Below are positions 1 through 12,201 of a stretch of DNA of 64,000 nt, piece by piece. Source of the DNA: Lindgomyces ingoldianus. Its lineage: Eukaryota > Ascomycota > Dothideomycetes > Pleosporales > Lindgomycetaceae. The stretch's first letter is position 1. The number at the start of each line of letters is the position of its first letter. Below the pieces are notes generated by a model. That model was given only the letters and a program-made list of their open reading frames with translations. It had not been told where the DNA came from and made no database searches. The stretch spans positions 263,443 to 327,442 of the forward strand of contig NW_022985190.1 in NCBI RefSeq assembly GCF_010093535.1, read 5' to 3'. A program made the position numbers and the translations under genes.

Positions 1-664
1 CCTCACCGAAGGAGAACATGGAGCCCTCACCAACGTAGTTGGCAAGCCAGGGGTTCTTCTCCTTGACATCAAAGGCCCAGATTTCGATGGCAGTGATGCC
101 GGAGTATTGCGGTTTGACACCGGTCAAGAGATCCCGAACTTTGGACCAAGCCCCGTCACCGCCGACAACGAGGTCGACGTCCTTCTCGATGGTACCATCC
201 GCGAACTGTAGATCGTATTTCTTGGCTTCTGTGATGCTTGGAACTGCCTTCGAGAGCTTCTTGTTGAATTTGATAGCCTCTGGGGTGATGTTCTCGTGCA
301 AGAGTTCCATGAGCTTAGCGCGGTCAATTTCTGGTCGTCCATCGAATTTCTCCTCTTCGCGGACTTCGTGCTTGTCTGCGCCGCCTTCATCCCAGCAGAC
401 TTCGCCGAAGATGTCGACGAGTTTTGTGACGTCGGATTCAGGACGGCAGTGCTTAGCGAATTGGTCCCAGCGGTTGGCTTCTTTGAGGGCAAGTTGACCA
501 GTTCGGGGGTGGAGGTCCAGGGACCCTCCTTGACTGCGAATGGTGGAGGAACTTTCGTAGATAGTGAAGGGGATGGAATGGTTCTGGAGAATGTTGGCCA
601 AAGTGAGGGAGGCAGGGCCAGCACCGATGAGGGCGATCTTGGGGCGGATAGAAGTGGTAGACAT
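1..664 (-). CDS. FAD-dependent monooxygenase, TetX-like (truncated by window edge)
   Basis: The frame is open from an ATG at 664 to the left edge, giving the first 221 residues of a flavoprotein monooxygenase. Such enzymes hydroxylate small, often aromatic, substrates using NAD(P)H, FAD and oxygen. The Rossmann dinucleotide motif IGAGPASL lies at residues 13-20, followed by YESSSTIRSQGGSLDLHPRT, which matches the 'GG(S/T)LDLH...GQLALKEA' signature of TetX-like and related fungal FAD monooxygenases. A second FAD motif, VVGGDGAWSKVRDLL, is near residue 170. No intron is visible in this part. The rest of the FAD/substrate domain lies outside the window, so the substrate cannot be judged. Fungal homologues may act in secondary metabolism or detoxification; nothing here distinguishes these. 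The family call is solid; resistance to tetracycline should not be assumed. Confidence 0.85.
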   Translation of the reverse strand, partial: MSTTSIRPKIALIGAGPASLTLANILQNHSIPFTIYESSSTIRSQGGSLDLHPRTGQLALKEANRWDQFAKHCRPESDVTKLVDIFGEVCWDEGGADKHEVREEEKFDGRPEIDRAKLMELLHENITPEAIKFNKKLSKAVPSITEAKKYDLQFADGTIEKDVDLVVGGDGAWSKVRDLLTGVKPQYSGITAIEIWAFDVKEKNPWLANYVGEGSMFSFGE

Positions 665-2096
665 GGTAGACCGTTGGATGTTTGAGTTTGCGGTTAGGTA
701 TTAAATGTTGAGTGGTGCAGATTCGGAATTGATTGGACTGAAGGGCGTGGAGCAAGATGCTTGTTGAGATTCGTATGGTAAGAGTAAGTGTTCAAATGTC
801 GTAGTTGCAAAATGTGGAAGTTGATAAATGTCTGAAGTTGGCTGTGTGATGATGAAAGACGAAGGAAAATCGTGAAATACTTATAATGTTCAAGTTGTGG
901 CTGCCTGCCTCCAATATTCCGATGCGGATACATGTTTCGGAGGCTCGCGTTGGTGTTGAGGCTCTTCGGCCCCGAGGAGCTGCCAGCGTCAATCCTTCAA
1001 AATCCACGAGACGGCCGCGACAGCTGCAGCCTTACAACGGGTACGCAACTCCCGAGGGCTTTCTCGGGACCTAAGCTTTGGCGAATAAAGCTTGTTGCAT
1101 GATGATCCTCTAATGAATTATGTTAAGCGGGTCCGATTTAGGTGCGACGTGGATGCTCCTGGTCCCGATTCCGACGAGAAGAATGCGCAGCTGGTGGATG
1201 GACTTGGAAAGTATTTGAGCCAAAGAAGGACTCTAGCCTATCATCGAAGAATACCTCGCGACTAAGTTATTAAGTGTTCGATTCTCTTGTGTACGAGCCT
1301 TGGGTTTCTGCAGCTTTTATTCAGCCAACACTTGTAACCCGAATCCGAGTTGCCATCCTCCCCTAGTCTCCCAGAAGCGGTGATTAAGCCCTTGGTGCAT
1401 CAACGACTAAAAGCAACTAAATACGGCACTTGACGAGAGGAAAAGGTTCAAGTGAAGACAAAAGCTTGATATTCGGTTCCTTGCCAAGTGTGTGGAGTAA
1501 ACTTTAGTCATCAGCCCTTAAAATAGTTACCTACCGCTTCCAATCATTGTCACTAAACTAAATTTCTCTTTGCAGGAATTTCCATCCCCTTCGATTCAGT
1601 CGCGATAAGGGCAAACGCTCAGTCAGCTCGTCTACTATCGCATTGCCGGACTAGTTGCACAACCAGCAGGGCATGACCCAACCACACGGTTTCCCAGATC
1701 TCAAATATCCTGCAGCATGAGTTTGTCATTCATTTGATAATGTAAGGCGCAATACGTGCAGAACCAGGCGTCGCGCTTCGCACCTTCGAGCTCGGCCGGA
1801 GGTTGGTAATGTGGTTCTGATTTGCTAAGATGGCCAAAGACGATGTAAATGTAAGCTGTACAGTGTTGTAGTTTAGGTAACATTTGCATGCAGTAACGAT
1901 AGAAAAGACTCTGAAGTGGATGCAGTGATGGTGCATCTGAAGCATATAAAGGTAGAGTGGCGGGCAAGGGACTCTATTTTGCCCATCAACAATTCAAGTC
2001 AACAGTCTCAAGCCAAATTAGTTTCACACCATTTATTCTTTCTCACACCATTCTCAAAGTCTTTCTCTTCAGCGCCTCTAATACTTAGCAATTGAA
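665..2096. other. intergenic, divergent promoters
   Basis: This is a 1.4-kb spacer between the divergent monooxygenase and reductase genes. I see no ORF with family similarity and no RNA gene. The right end holds a TATA box and a C/T-rich leader belonging to the reductase. The rest is unremarkable mixed-composition DNA. Confidence 0.6.
1945..1950 (+). promoter_or_regulatory. TATA box of the reductase gene
   Basis: TATAAA stands about 150 nt before the ATG at 2097. It is followed by a C/T-rich, A-rich leader (1980-2090) typical of fungal 5' untranslated regions. The role is inferred from position and consensus only. Confidence 0.45.
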
Positions 2097-3203
2097 ATGC
2101 CACACACACTAGTCACCGGCGCGAACTCTTTCGTCGCCGCCCACATCATCAACGAGTTAATTGCAAACGGCCACACAGTTACGGGTACCGTCCGCCGTAC
2201 CTCGGCCGGTGAAGCTCTTTTCGAAGGACATCCTGAATGGAAAGAAAAGCTCGACTTCGTAGTCATCGAAGATTATGCCAAAGAAGGGGCATTCGATAGC
2301 GTCTTCCAGAAACAGCAGTTCGACTATATTGTCCATATCGCGGCTCCTCTTCTCGACAACCCAGAACACACAGACTACGACACACACTTCTTGAAACCTA
2401 GTGTTGGTGCGAATATCTCAATGCTCAAATCTGCGATGATATATGCCCCAGCTTTGAAGTCTATAGCTATTACAGGCAGCATCAACTCAATGACCACGGG
2501 ATCACCAGAGGAGAACGCATCTACCGAGTATACGAATGAGACGTGGAGCAATATCACTCCTGAACAGGCTCGTGAGATGCAGAATGCATATATCAGCTAC
2601 TGCTCGAGCAAGAAGGAAGCCGAGTTGTCAGTGTGGGAGTTCGTTAAAACTGAGAAACCGAAGTTCGCAGTAAGCAAGAGATCCACGCCTACCTGAGGAA
2701 TGCACACCATGCTAACGTTTCCAAAGGTCACAGTGTTTCTGCCTGCACTCATCTTCGGCCCGCCACTCCAATCGCTGAAGGACTTGAATCATCTCAACTT
2801 CTCCACTAACGTCTTCTACAAACTCTTCAACGGCACCTATGACGAGATCCCGAACACCCATGACGGCCTCTTCCCATCTTACATTGATGTTCGGGATCTG
2901 GCCACCGCTCATGTTCGCGCCTTAACGACCCCTGGCGCCGCAAATAAGCGCTTCCTCATCGGCGGTCAACCCCTCAGCACTTCAGGTATCGTGAAGACAT
3001 TAGCAGCTTTAGCAGAGAAAGGGATACTACCAGAGCTGAATGATAGGTTGCCAAAGGACACTGGAAAGGATAACAATATCACACCTGCGAGAATTAGAGC
3101 TGAAGAGGCAAATGAATTGCTTGGAATGAAGCTGCGAAGCGCTGAGGAGACGTTTGGTGATGTCGCTAAGAAGATTTTGGAATTGGAGAAGGAGGGAAAG
3201 TAA
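2097..3203 (+). CDS. NAD(P)-dependent reductase of the extended SDR / dihydroflavonol-reductase-like family (GRE2-like)
   Basis: Two exons (2097-2669, 2727-3203) flank a 57-nt intron with donor GTAAGC, branch GCTAAC and acceptor AAAG. They give 349 residues, the usual size for this family. The N-terminal TGANSFVAAHI motif (residues 7-17) binds the dinucleotide. Ser128 in ITGSINS and the YCSSK motif (Tyr168, Lys172) form the catalytic triad seen in extended short-chain dehydrogenases. The sequence after the splice, VTVFLPALIFGPPLQ, and DVRDLATAHVRAL fit aldehyde/ketone reductases such as yeast Gre2 and fungal dihydroflavonol-4-reductase-like enzymes. It probably reduces small carbonyl compounds in the cytosol with NADPH. 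Cofactor and substrate cannot be read from the sequence. There is no signal peptide. Without splicing, a stop in the intron would end the protein at residue 199. Confidence 0.88.
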
Positions 3204-4788
3204 ATACACTTAGGGCGGCTAGGGCAGCGGCGAAGGTAGAGCACTGATTGGTTTCGTGGTTCTCTATGAGTTGTTTCCTTTAAATGAAGCATCTTGTGAT
3301 CTTTGAAATGGTGTCTTGCGCAGCTTTCAGATTGGTGGTGGGATTGCTCACGCCTAAACGACCTCTCATTAGGCCCTATATTTCTCGAAATTCAACCTTG
3401 GGTACAAATCTAATTGGCCGAGCCCATTTATGTTTCAGCTATTCGTATTACCATCGTGTGACCTGCCCCCAAGCACTATTTTCTCAAATTGCAACACCAA
3501 TTCGGAAGCCCACGATGTTCTCGCCCGATGGCCGCTGCGCCAACCTACGCCCCAGGCTCCAAGACGTTCACCGCTCAGTTCGCAGAGATTCCACGACGCC
3601 CGTTCCTGAGTGGACATAGCGCTCGGGGGAACACAGGCACAACGTCAGCAGGACCCTGGCCCGACAGCGCATCGGAATTGAGCCAAGCTCGTGGCTCCAA
3701 AACGTGATGATGTTCTGTGAGGAATTGCGGATGTGATGATGCTGGCAGGTCGGCAGCAAACAGGGTCCTTCGACATGGTTAAAGCACCCTCCACAGAGGG
3801 GTCCAGGTGGACCAGCAGAAATGGGATACCCAATAATAGGCCCTGCAAATGAATCCAAAGCAAGCGACTTGCATGGCCCCTGAGCACAGGCACCGTTCCT
3901 GCATCTTGCACTCCTGCAGCCACTTTCGTTCACTGTCTTCACAAAAAGCTCCGAGGCACCCGAGACCACATGCCGCCCACGCCTCGTTGCAAGATTATCC
4001 AGGCGATGTGTTAATTTGATTTTGCGGTCGCGCCGCGGACTTTGGTTTTTGGAGGACTTTTGATGATGAGGCGAAGGGCGTTCGGGAAGCATACGCCGAA
4101 CTCATCAAGCAATACGAGGCTGGTGAGTGAGCCGTCATCACAGGGAAATTGTCATTATGACAAGCTCAAGGCCAACAGGAAGGCAACGAGTCGTTAGAGA
4201 CAGCTTAGAGATCTCTCAGCGTTGCAGAGGACGTTGCGCGCCTGGTCGGCGGATTGCTCTTCCTAGGAGCATTGTGATGGAGTTGTGCTGGTGTTGTGCA
4301 CTGGAGTGGCTAGTCAGGGGAAATTGGCGCTAGCTGGTTTAGGGCGACGCCTCAACCGATTGAGCATGCGTCGCCGTATTTCCCCAGACTACTCATTTCC
4401 ACCCTCAGGCTGTGAGGCCTTGTCGTGCATCATGGCAAGAATCCGGTGTAGCTTGCCGCCCAGCGGGCATCGGTCTAGCTGCATGCGTATTTGTATCGGC
4501 TGCTAATTATCGAGACCCCTAACTAACGCCGTTCCGGCGCAGGGTGGGTGCTACACGCACTGGGATCAAAACCTCTTAACTGCCCGCTGTATCGTGGCTT
4601 TTCCTTCCTTCCTGCTTGCAAGGCTTCTGTACGTCTCCCCAGCCTCGCATCCTCAAGCTTTTGGCCTTCGTGCCGTCGTCACTCGTTTGTTATCTCCTTG
4701 TTACCGCTTCATTCGTTCAGCGGGCACTCACTTCACGCGTCTACAATAACAAAACTACCTAAATCACTATTCTTATTAAACGAGAAAG
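3204..4788. other. intergenic
   Basis: This 1.6-kb spacer separates two genes on the plus strand. Overlapping ORFs on both strands at 3430-4092 look like chance frames, and no family is recognisable. The last 250 bases (4540-4788) are C/T-rich and likely form the promoter and leader of the GH17 gene. Confidence 0.55.
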
Positions 4789-6136
4789 ATGAAGGCGTCA
4801 ATTGTCGCAGCGTCGGCTGCTCTGCTTGGGGGTGTCTCAGCGTCGCACAACGGCCACGCTGGAATGCACGCCCGAAGGGGAGATGGAGGATACGTAATGC
4901 CGTCTGCTCCAGTGTATGAGGATGTCTGCACTGTGTACACCACGGTTTACTACTATGCGTCGGGTAGGTGGCGAGACATGAGACTTGGAATTTTCAGAAT
5001 GTTTGGATTAGTGCTGACGAGTCGTAGCATTGCCTGTTCCCGCTGCCAACTCAACTGTCTACATGTCTCCCTCCCCTCTCCCATATTCGTCATCGTCGAC
5101 GCCCTGTGCAGAGAGCTCAACGCCTGTTTTAACCCCAACCAAGGAGGCATACACCCCCCCTCCCGTTTACTCCGCACCGCCATCATCTTATGTCGCCCCT
5201 GTCTACTCCTCATCCCCCGTTTACTCTGCTCCCGCTAAGCCATCAACATCTGCTGCTTCCAAGCCGAAGCCAAGCAAGACCCCCTCCTATGGTGGAGCTG
5301 GTGGTCGCATTGTGACCAAGGGTGAGAAGTGGGCTATCACCTATACTCCCTACACCTCCAGTGGTGAATGCAAGTCCTCCAGCGAGGTGCAAGGCGACAT
5401 TTCCAAGATCGCCGGCATGGGTTTCACCACGATTCGTTCCTACAGCACCGACTGTGGTGTTTTTGAGAATGTTGTCCCAGCGTGCCAGGCCCACGGTCTC
5501 AAGGTCATCTACGGCATCTTCCTCGAGGCCGGCGGCAAGGGTGGAAAGGGACCCTTCTCCGACTACGCCAACCAGCAGCTTGAGGAGATCAAGAACAAGG
5601 CTCCTAAGGACTCCGTTGCCATGGTCATCGTCGGTAACGAGTCCCTCTTCAACCACTACTGCACTGCCGAGGAACTCGCTGCGTACATCGACTACGTCCG
5701 TGAGACTCTCCATGGCGCCGGCTTCCCGTCCGACATCGCTATCACCACCACCGAGCCCGTTGACGTGTGGGAGAACAAAGGCGCCGCTCTCTGTAGCCAC
5801 ATCGATGTTTTCGCGTGCCAGGTTCATCCCTTTTTCACCGCCAAGGTCACCGCTTCCGGTGCTGGTAACTTCGCCAAGGAGCAGTTGGAGAAGGCTGCCG
5901 CCGTGTGCCCTGAGGCTGCTGCCAAGGGCAAATACATCACCGAGATTGGATGGCCCAAGTCAGGAGAGGCCAACGGAAACGCTATTCCTGGGTACTCGGA
6001 ACAGAAGACCGCGATCAAGAGCATTATGGAGCAGGTTGGAAAGGAGTCTTGCCTTTTCTCGTACCAGGATGACAAATGGAAGGCCCCTGGTGCTTTCGGT
6101 GTTGAGCAGTACTTCGGTTGCTCCGATGCCTTGTAA
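4789..6136 (+). CDS. secreted glycoside hydrolase family 17 beta-1,3-glucanase/glucanosyltransferase (Scw-like)
   Basis: Two exons (4789-4963, 5028-6136; 64-nt phase-1 intron with a CTGAC branch) give about 427 residues. A signal peptide (MKASIVAASAALLGGVSA) is followed by a basic stretch resembling a Kex2 site. A Ser/Pro/Thr-rich linker with YSAP(P/V) repeats runs from about residue 60 to 145. The GH17 catalytic domain runs from about residue 150 to the end. The general acid/base is Glu263 in IVGNES and the nucleophile Glu364 in ITEIGWPKSG. This layout matches yeast Scw4/Scw10/Scw11 and Aspergillus BgtE-type wall proteins, which cleave or transfer beta-1,3-glucan during wall remodelling. There is no hydrophobic C-terminal tail, so GPI anchoring is unlikely. 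It is probably a soluble or wall-bound protein. Confidence 0.93.
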
Positions 6137-7059
6137 ATCCATGTCTCTCTTAGGGACAGGGTTATTCTGGCAGGCGGTTAGAACAGCAGTAAATAGGAGG
6201 AAGGGGTTGGATGAGCTAGGAGATTCAGGCGGCCTACGGCATCTCTGCCGTTGTACGATCAGACCACATCGTAGTAGTTTTGGAAGAGGACTTACCAACC
6301 GTAAGGATGGTGAGACTCTCCTCTTTCGTCGTCCGTCAAATATGTCGCTACGTCACGTGTTTACGCTTTGCACATTTGCATTTATTTCTCTCGAGCTGAG
6401 TTGTCGACATAGCTGCGGCTTTTCCTATATGAAGGGGTGATTCTAGTGTTTAATTTCTTATCTTATCAGATATCGATATCCTAAGGCATCTATAGCATAC
6501 CAAATCCAACTTTGAGCATGCATGTTTACGGCTGATTGCTCACTAGTTCTGTGTGTATATGTGTGAGAGATATCGAGCTTGGGGCTAGAGCATACTGCCC
6601 TACAGCGGCATTCTCAATATCATGAATGCATTGTTCGATCGAGCGCGCTTGAAACCTGTTCTGGGAACAGCTTGCTCGAGCGGTTCGATGATGCTGTCTC
6701 CCAGACCTGCGTTTTCAAAGTTTAATGCCCCGTGAAATATGTATATCTGTATCAGGTACCCCCAAAGGTTTCAGCGGAAGAGATTAAGGTAGGATGTATT
6801 CGTTTGATGTGTTGAGCCTATTGAAATTGATTCAGGCAAGCTCTAGTTGGATGCTTAGCTCTGTTCTAATTAGATTGTAGTACTAGATAAAGTGTAATAC
6901 TAACAGGTCGCAGACTACGGCCTTGAATTCTACCTAAAGCAGAGGACAAGATGATGTATATGTCTATTATCCATAATATCTTGTTACTTGTAACAAGTAG
7001 CAAGTCACGAATATCTAGAGTTCTATCTCAAATCTCACTTTATCTCCAACTTCCCATCT
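6137..7059. other. intergenic, convergent 3' regions
   Basis: This holds the 3' untranslated regions of the convergent GH17 and permease genes. It is AT-rich towards 6800-7050. No ORF or RNA gene is visible. Confidence 0.6.
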
Positions 7060-8833
7060 TCACGCAACCCAAAACCAAGCTCTCTGCAGCCAGTTCTTCG
7101 GCATCGGTTCCGCGTCTAACGCACACAACTCATCCATTTCGCGCTTCCCACTTATCACATCAATATTATGTACCTTGATTGCCCAAGCCGTTTTAAACCA
7201 GAGTTTATGGCCCAAATACAGCACCACGAAGATCGGTAAGGTAATATAGGCAGCTAAGAAGTTCGCTGCAGACCATTTACTCGGGAAGAAGACTTGGAAG
7301 CCGTTTGTAAGGGTGAGGAGGGAGACAATAAAGAGAACAAAGTAGACAAAGTAGGGCTGGAAGTGGGTGCGGAAGGGGAGTGTATGGAGTAGGTTGTGGT
7401 AGACTAAGGCACGTCGGAAGCGGATGTAGGTTATCATTACTACGATCCAGGCGATGAAGCCGCTGATGGTTGAGATGTTGGAGAACCAGGTGAAAACTTG
7501 GGCTCCGGTATTTGAGACATTGAGAAATGCGAGAAGGCCGATGAGCCAGGTTGCAAGGACAGCAACCCAAGGAACGCCGTTGCGGTTTGTGCGGCCAAAG
7601 ATGCGTGGCGCGTCGCCGCCGAGAGCCATACCGTATAAAACTCGAGACCCGGAGAATAGGAAGGCGTTGCCGGCAGACCAGGCGGATGTTAGGATTGCGG
7701 CGTTGATGACGTGATTGAGGCCTTTAATTCCAGCCCGCGCGATGCCAATAACAAAAGGGGAGGCTGAGGCATTGGAGTTGGGGCTTAAGAGTCGGTTGTC
7801 AGTTGAGGGAACAATGACACCAATAATGAAAGATCCAAATCCGTAGAAAATGGCGAGACGCCAGACAAAGCGGCGGGCCGCTTTAGGGATGTTGCGGCGG
7901 GGCGCAATTGTTTCTCCTGCCGCTAGAGCGATGAGCTCAGGGGAAGTGATAAACGCGAAACCTGCCCGTACGAAGGCTGCCCAGTAAGCTAGGAAGCGAC
8001 CTGTAGAGCCGCCAACTAAGTACGGTGTAAACGCTCCTGGATTGTTCCAGTATCGGAAGCCTAGACGTCCTTGGTCGTTCGGACTACCGCCGAGCATGAT
8101 GACAAATCCAAGGATTATGAGGCCCATGATTGTGATGAACTTGATACTGGCGAACCAGAACTCTGCTTCTCCAAAAATGCCTACTACGACAATGTTCAGA
8201 AACAGAATGACTAGGAGGAAGATGGTAATCCAAACAGCGTCTGGGACTGGTGTGCTCCAATAATCGAGAAGAATGGCTCCAGCTGTGGCCTCAGCTGCTA
8301 CGAGAATAGCGTAGGCATACCTAAAATTAATGAATCCTTTGCCCTCAAAGCGGAGAAGTTTAGACTTGCCAGTAATTCCAGCCGACTGCAAAAGCCAGGC
8401 TTGGATCCACAAACCTCTTCACGAAATAAGGAATTGTAATCCCCTTCATTGGAAGATAAGTCACAACCTCTGCAAGATTGTTCATGACATTCCAGACTAC
8501 TATCATCATGGACAAGTACGCCATGAAAAGGGGCGCTGGTCCGACGAGGGCGAGAATCCCACCTGAACCGACGAAGAGACCAGTCCCGATGGCCCCTCCA
8601 AGAGCTCTACTCTCTAATTAGCGGGACGGAGAATGAAAAAGGGGTTGGTTTACGCTGTACAGAAACTGGATATGTCGGCTCTTTAGCCCCCTCTGTGTCT
8701 CACCACCTCTGCCCTCTACCTCTGCAACACTCTTAGCTCCAAGAATCGGTTGGTCCCCATGGATCCCACTCTTCGACTCATAGTACTGGGCTTTGTCACC
8801 CTTCTCGATTTCTGCAGCGTCGTGACGATTCAT
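7060..8833 (-). CDS. amino acid permease, YAT/GAP family
   Basis: Three exons on the minus strand (8833-8661, 8606-8370, 8320-7060) encode 556 residues. The N-terminus is hydrophilic and the core has about 12 hydrophobic segments. TM1 carries the signature LKSRHIQFLALGGAIGTGLF, interrupted by the first intron (8607-8660, GT-AG). The conserved PEL(I/V) and GET..PRRNIPKAARR region between TM6 and TM7 is present. The C-terminus ends with NWLQRAWFWVA, typical of fungal GAP-like transporters. The second intron (8321-8369, 49 nt) starts with GCAAGT, a non-canonical GC-AG intron. Splicing it restores the expected NYWYAYAILVAAE in TM3, whereas reading through gives a stop. The protein should import amino acids with protons at the plasma membrane. 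Specificity (general, proline, dicarboxylic) cannot be assigned. Confidence 0.92.
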
Positions 8834-9705
8834 TTTGCTGGAAGTCTCTTTTGAGCCCTGAACACACTGGGAGTTCCATAGTTAGGGGATCGGCGTCTTT
8901 TATAGAACTTGAGTTGAGTCGCAGTGCACTCGAGAAAACTTTTCGAACACGCGCAAGTCGTCAGACAAAGGCAAGGACCTTCCAAGAGCGGAGAAGGCAG
9001 GTTCGTCCCCAAGCATGCGGACGCTTATGATGATCTCAACCGGTTCCTGTTTAGTTCCCCAGAGTACCCAATTATCATTACGTATTTGACAAATTTGGCG
9101 GGGAAACCGCACGTTTTGCCGTTATGAGGATGCGACGCTGTCGTTTCATTTCGGGTTGAGCCGCGAGTAACAGCATGGAAGGGAGGCCGTGAGCGGCTCA
9201 GTTACTGCATGGTGGGTGGTCAAGACTCAAGCTTGTGGAGTCTGGGGAAGGGTTTGAGTAGATTTCTTGAGCCGTAACAAGCCGACGGCGGAGATCTTCC
9301 GCACGACGTGAACTATCATAAGAAGTTCCACGGCTATTTTGAAAGACGTTATAGAGTCAAGAGGTGATGTCAAGTTGCATGAGCTGCCCAAGGGTTTTCA
9401 AGATATGTTGAAGTTTGGGGGCGCAAGATTGTGGCGTTCCGGGGAAGAACCGTGTCATGTTTAGCTGTGGAAAGTAGACCACAGTCATCAGCTTCAACCC
9501 AGCAATCTAACCTCAACACTCAGACATCCTCGTCAGAAAGGACTTGTCTCATTCAACACCATTCATTGATATGATAAAGCACAAAATGCCTCTGTACTAT
9601 TCCAAAAGGCCATTCTAGAAACTAAAACTCGTCCCCAATGCTTCTTCCTGTTCCTCTTTCCGCCCTCTTTCCCCCTCTTCCAAGAACATTGTCTAGGCGT
9701 TGGAC
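8834..9705. other. intergenic
   Basis: This spacer holds the permease promoter and the 3' region of the small secreted protein gene (both on the minus strand). Short ORFs at 8900-9127 overlap on both strands and show no protein features. Confidence 0.55.
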
Positions 9706-10119
9706 TTATTCGCAATAGTCCGAGTTTCCGCTTCCTCCATCGACACATCCACGCGCACACGGTGTGCGGTTGTTCACCCAAACGAGGGCGCCACCGGAAG
9801 CGCCACACTTGAACAAGCTCTGCTCGATCTGTCCATCATCTGGAACTTGCCCATTGTTGTAACTGGAGGCGTAGCAAGCGTTTTTGATGGTCTGATAATT
9901 CCAGCCTAAGGCGATAGTCAGCAAGTCAATCTTTACTAGGGAAAGAGAGAGCGTGAGCCCAGTGGATGAAAGACACCTACCCATGTTGTCGAGCGTGTGC
10001 CCACAATAAAGAACACCATTCTTGCAGTTCCCATTGCTGCGCTCAAGGATTGGCTCAGAGGGGACTGCAACGGCGAGAACAGCCATGCTGAGAGCGAGGG
10101 TGAGGGTGAATTGGACCAT
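9706..10119 (-). CDS. small secreted cysteine-rich protein (effector-like)
   Basis: Two exons (10119-9981, 9905-9706) give 112 residues. A signal peptide (MVQFTLTLALSMAVLAVAVP) precedes a mature part with seven cysteines. The pattern CKNGVLYCGHTLDNMG..., then LFKCGASGGALVW, then CARGCVDGGSGNSDYC recurs in many small secreted proteins of plant-associated ascomycetes. No biochemical function is known for that group. The 75-nt intron (9906-9980; GTAGGT...TTAG) has a length divisible by three and no stop, so an unspliced message would encode a 137-residue form with one more cysteine and a hydrophobic insert. The spliced form matches the recurring family layout better. A TATATAAT box lies about 120 nt upstream. 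The gene sits alone between the permease and a long spacer. Confidence 0.78.
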   Translation of the reverse strand: MVQFTLTLALSMAVLAVAVPSEPILERSNGNCKNGVLYCGHTLDNMGRCLSSTGLTLSLSLVKIDLLTIALGWNYQTIKNACYASSYNNGQVPDDGQIEQSLFKCGASGGALVWVNNRTPCARGCVDGGSGNSDYCE

Positions 10120-12201
10120 TTTGTCGAAATTTGGGTGAAGTGATTCGGATTGGTGCTGGTTCTTTTGAGTTGTAGAAAGATGGGAGGTCTGGATTGATGT
10201 TCTGGATATTCCTCGATTGCAGCAGAATCATTGAATTATATACTGACGGAGGCAGGCCTGGTTCCACCGTTGGACTCGCAGTCGCCCTTCTTCTCCCTCC
10301 TTCGCCTTAATTCGGACCTCGCGATGGACCAATGCCTTCTCACCGTCCACTCCAAGCCTAGGCTGAACAGTGCTCCATCACCACTACTAGATCCCCGAAC
10401 AGGAAGTTATCCAAGACTGAAGATGAAGTCTGTTCCATCACATCTATGGATGCGGCTGAAACCAAGCATTATAAAGTGTACTTGGCATTTATTACGTCTC
10501 AAACGGGTTAGTATGTATTGCAATACGAGATGCTAAGCCTCCTAGTCAGCTTTTGACCTCTGGGAGTGCACGGGTTGGAGACACTGTACAGAAACCTTAA
10601 TTTTTGACATCAGACCATGGCAAGAGACTTGTGGGCTAAGTAGTATCGTCTAACTACTATGTCGCTATATTATTAAATACCACCAGGCCATGACCTCTGC
10701 GGGGAGCCAGTGCAGAATTTCTAATGTAACGCTAGTCTGGAACGCGCGCTTGCGAGCATACTTCCAAGAAATTGATAGGTTTATATGCTTACGCGGTGAG
10801 AGTCTTCTCTGACTCTTGACCAGCAAATCGATGTATGCACTCAACCTTGCTGTCACTCTAATATGTCTGTTTACGTTGCTGCAAATTTAGTCTTTTAACA
10901 AGGCCTCCCAGCAAAGCAGAGACTGGGCACTAAGCACGACTTCACACTGCCGATATCTTAAAACTCCGACGACGCCTTGACACTTCGGCGAGTTGCTAAA
11001 ATTTCCCCAGATTCTTAAAATTTTGCTGGCATTTTCAAGGACACCAACCAGCAGGCCTGGATCTAGCATCCCCTGCAACACGTCCAAGATGCACGACCAA
11101 TCGTCAATTTCCCCACAGTCTCGACACCAGCTGGAAAGTTTCTCCCATTTGTAGCCCGATTCGGTCCGGCCAACGCCGTTTCTTGTGGAGGATAAAAGTT
11201 TCGTTTAATGCGTACGTGTGGTAGCTGAAGGGATTTAATTAATTCCCAGCTCAAAATAGGCCCGCATGCAACATATTGTGCCTTGCAAAGAGCTGGTTGC
11301 AGTCAAATTTTTCCGAAGAACGGCCGTGAAAAGGTACATACAGTAGTGTTAAACAAGAGATATTCCTATGCTACTCAGCATTCCCCTGCAGAAAACCACA
11401 TTTCTTTCTCTTCTCCTCGTTTCAAGTAATATCTTCTTAAGATTTTATTATAGTTTACTATCTAGTGTTGTCTGTCCTTTTTACCTGTGCACGTGCCAAG
11501 GGCTTGGCAGTGCAAATCGTGTGTAGAACTTCCAGCTATTGGTTAAGCGAGGAGGCAGGCCAACCTCAATTTCTCAGCCCAAAGCTCGTGCCATGGTGGA
11601 ACGAGCTACCATATTAATTGCAATGTGTTATGAGAGATGAGCTGGTCCTGAAGTTGGAAGGTTTGAGAAGAATTGTTGCGTCTGGTCCAGTTTAGCTGGG
11701 TAGTTTAGCTGGGTGTTTTCGCTGACACCACGACGTTTTCTTTGCGCACCTACTTAATCACACTTCAAATCACACCGAATCACACACTGGAGAGCATTGT
11801 ACAACATCTCGATAATGAGATGTTCCTCCACTTACCTAGCACATCACATCGGGGTAAAGAGTTGGCCATGGCAGGCAACGAGTATCTCTCTTAGAGCAAT
11901 AGCCCCGCCACTGCGTTCACTCCCATGAAGTATGCCGTTGTTGCTCTGCTCGACTGCCAAGGGGGATGATAGATGTCAGTCCACCAGATGGAAGTGCAGA
12001 GCCATGTTTCGTGTGAACCTTTGACAAACTTTCTCTCTAGGATCAGTATACGGCGCCCATCCATTGCTGGAGTTCTTGTCGAAATTCTATGACGAATCGG
12101 GCTTCTTTGCCTGCTCATTGCAAAACTCTGCCCTTGGAGACCCTACCTCGGACATTTCAGGACGCTGTCCCCTTGACCTGTAGCTTGCACATCTTTTATC
12201 T
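10120..12201. other. intergenic
   Basis: This 2.1-kb stretch has no supported gene. The left end is the promoter of the small secreted protein gene. An AT-rich segment lies around 11380-11480. 11690-11720 carries a short direct duplication of TTTAGCTGGGT. Nothing else stands out. Confidence 0.5.
10236..10243 (-). promoter_or_regulatory. TATA box of the small secreted protein gene
   Basis: On the minus strand this reads TATATAAT, about 120 nt before the ATG at 10119. This is a usual fungal spacing. Function is inferred from position. Confidence 0.4.

Noticed and set aside
3568..4092. 174-codon minus-strand frame with cysteines
   Set aside because: No signal peptide or family motif, frames on the other strand overlap, and no promoter-like leader is present.
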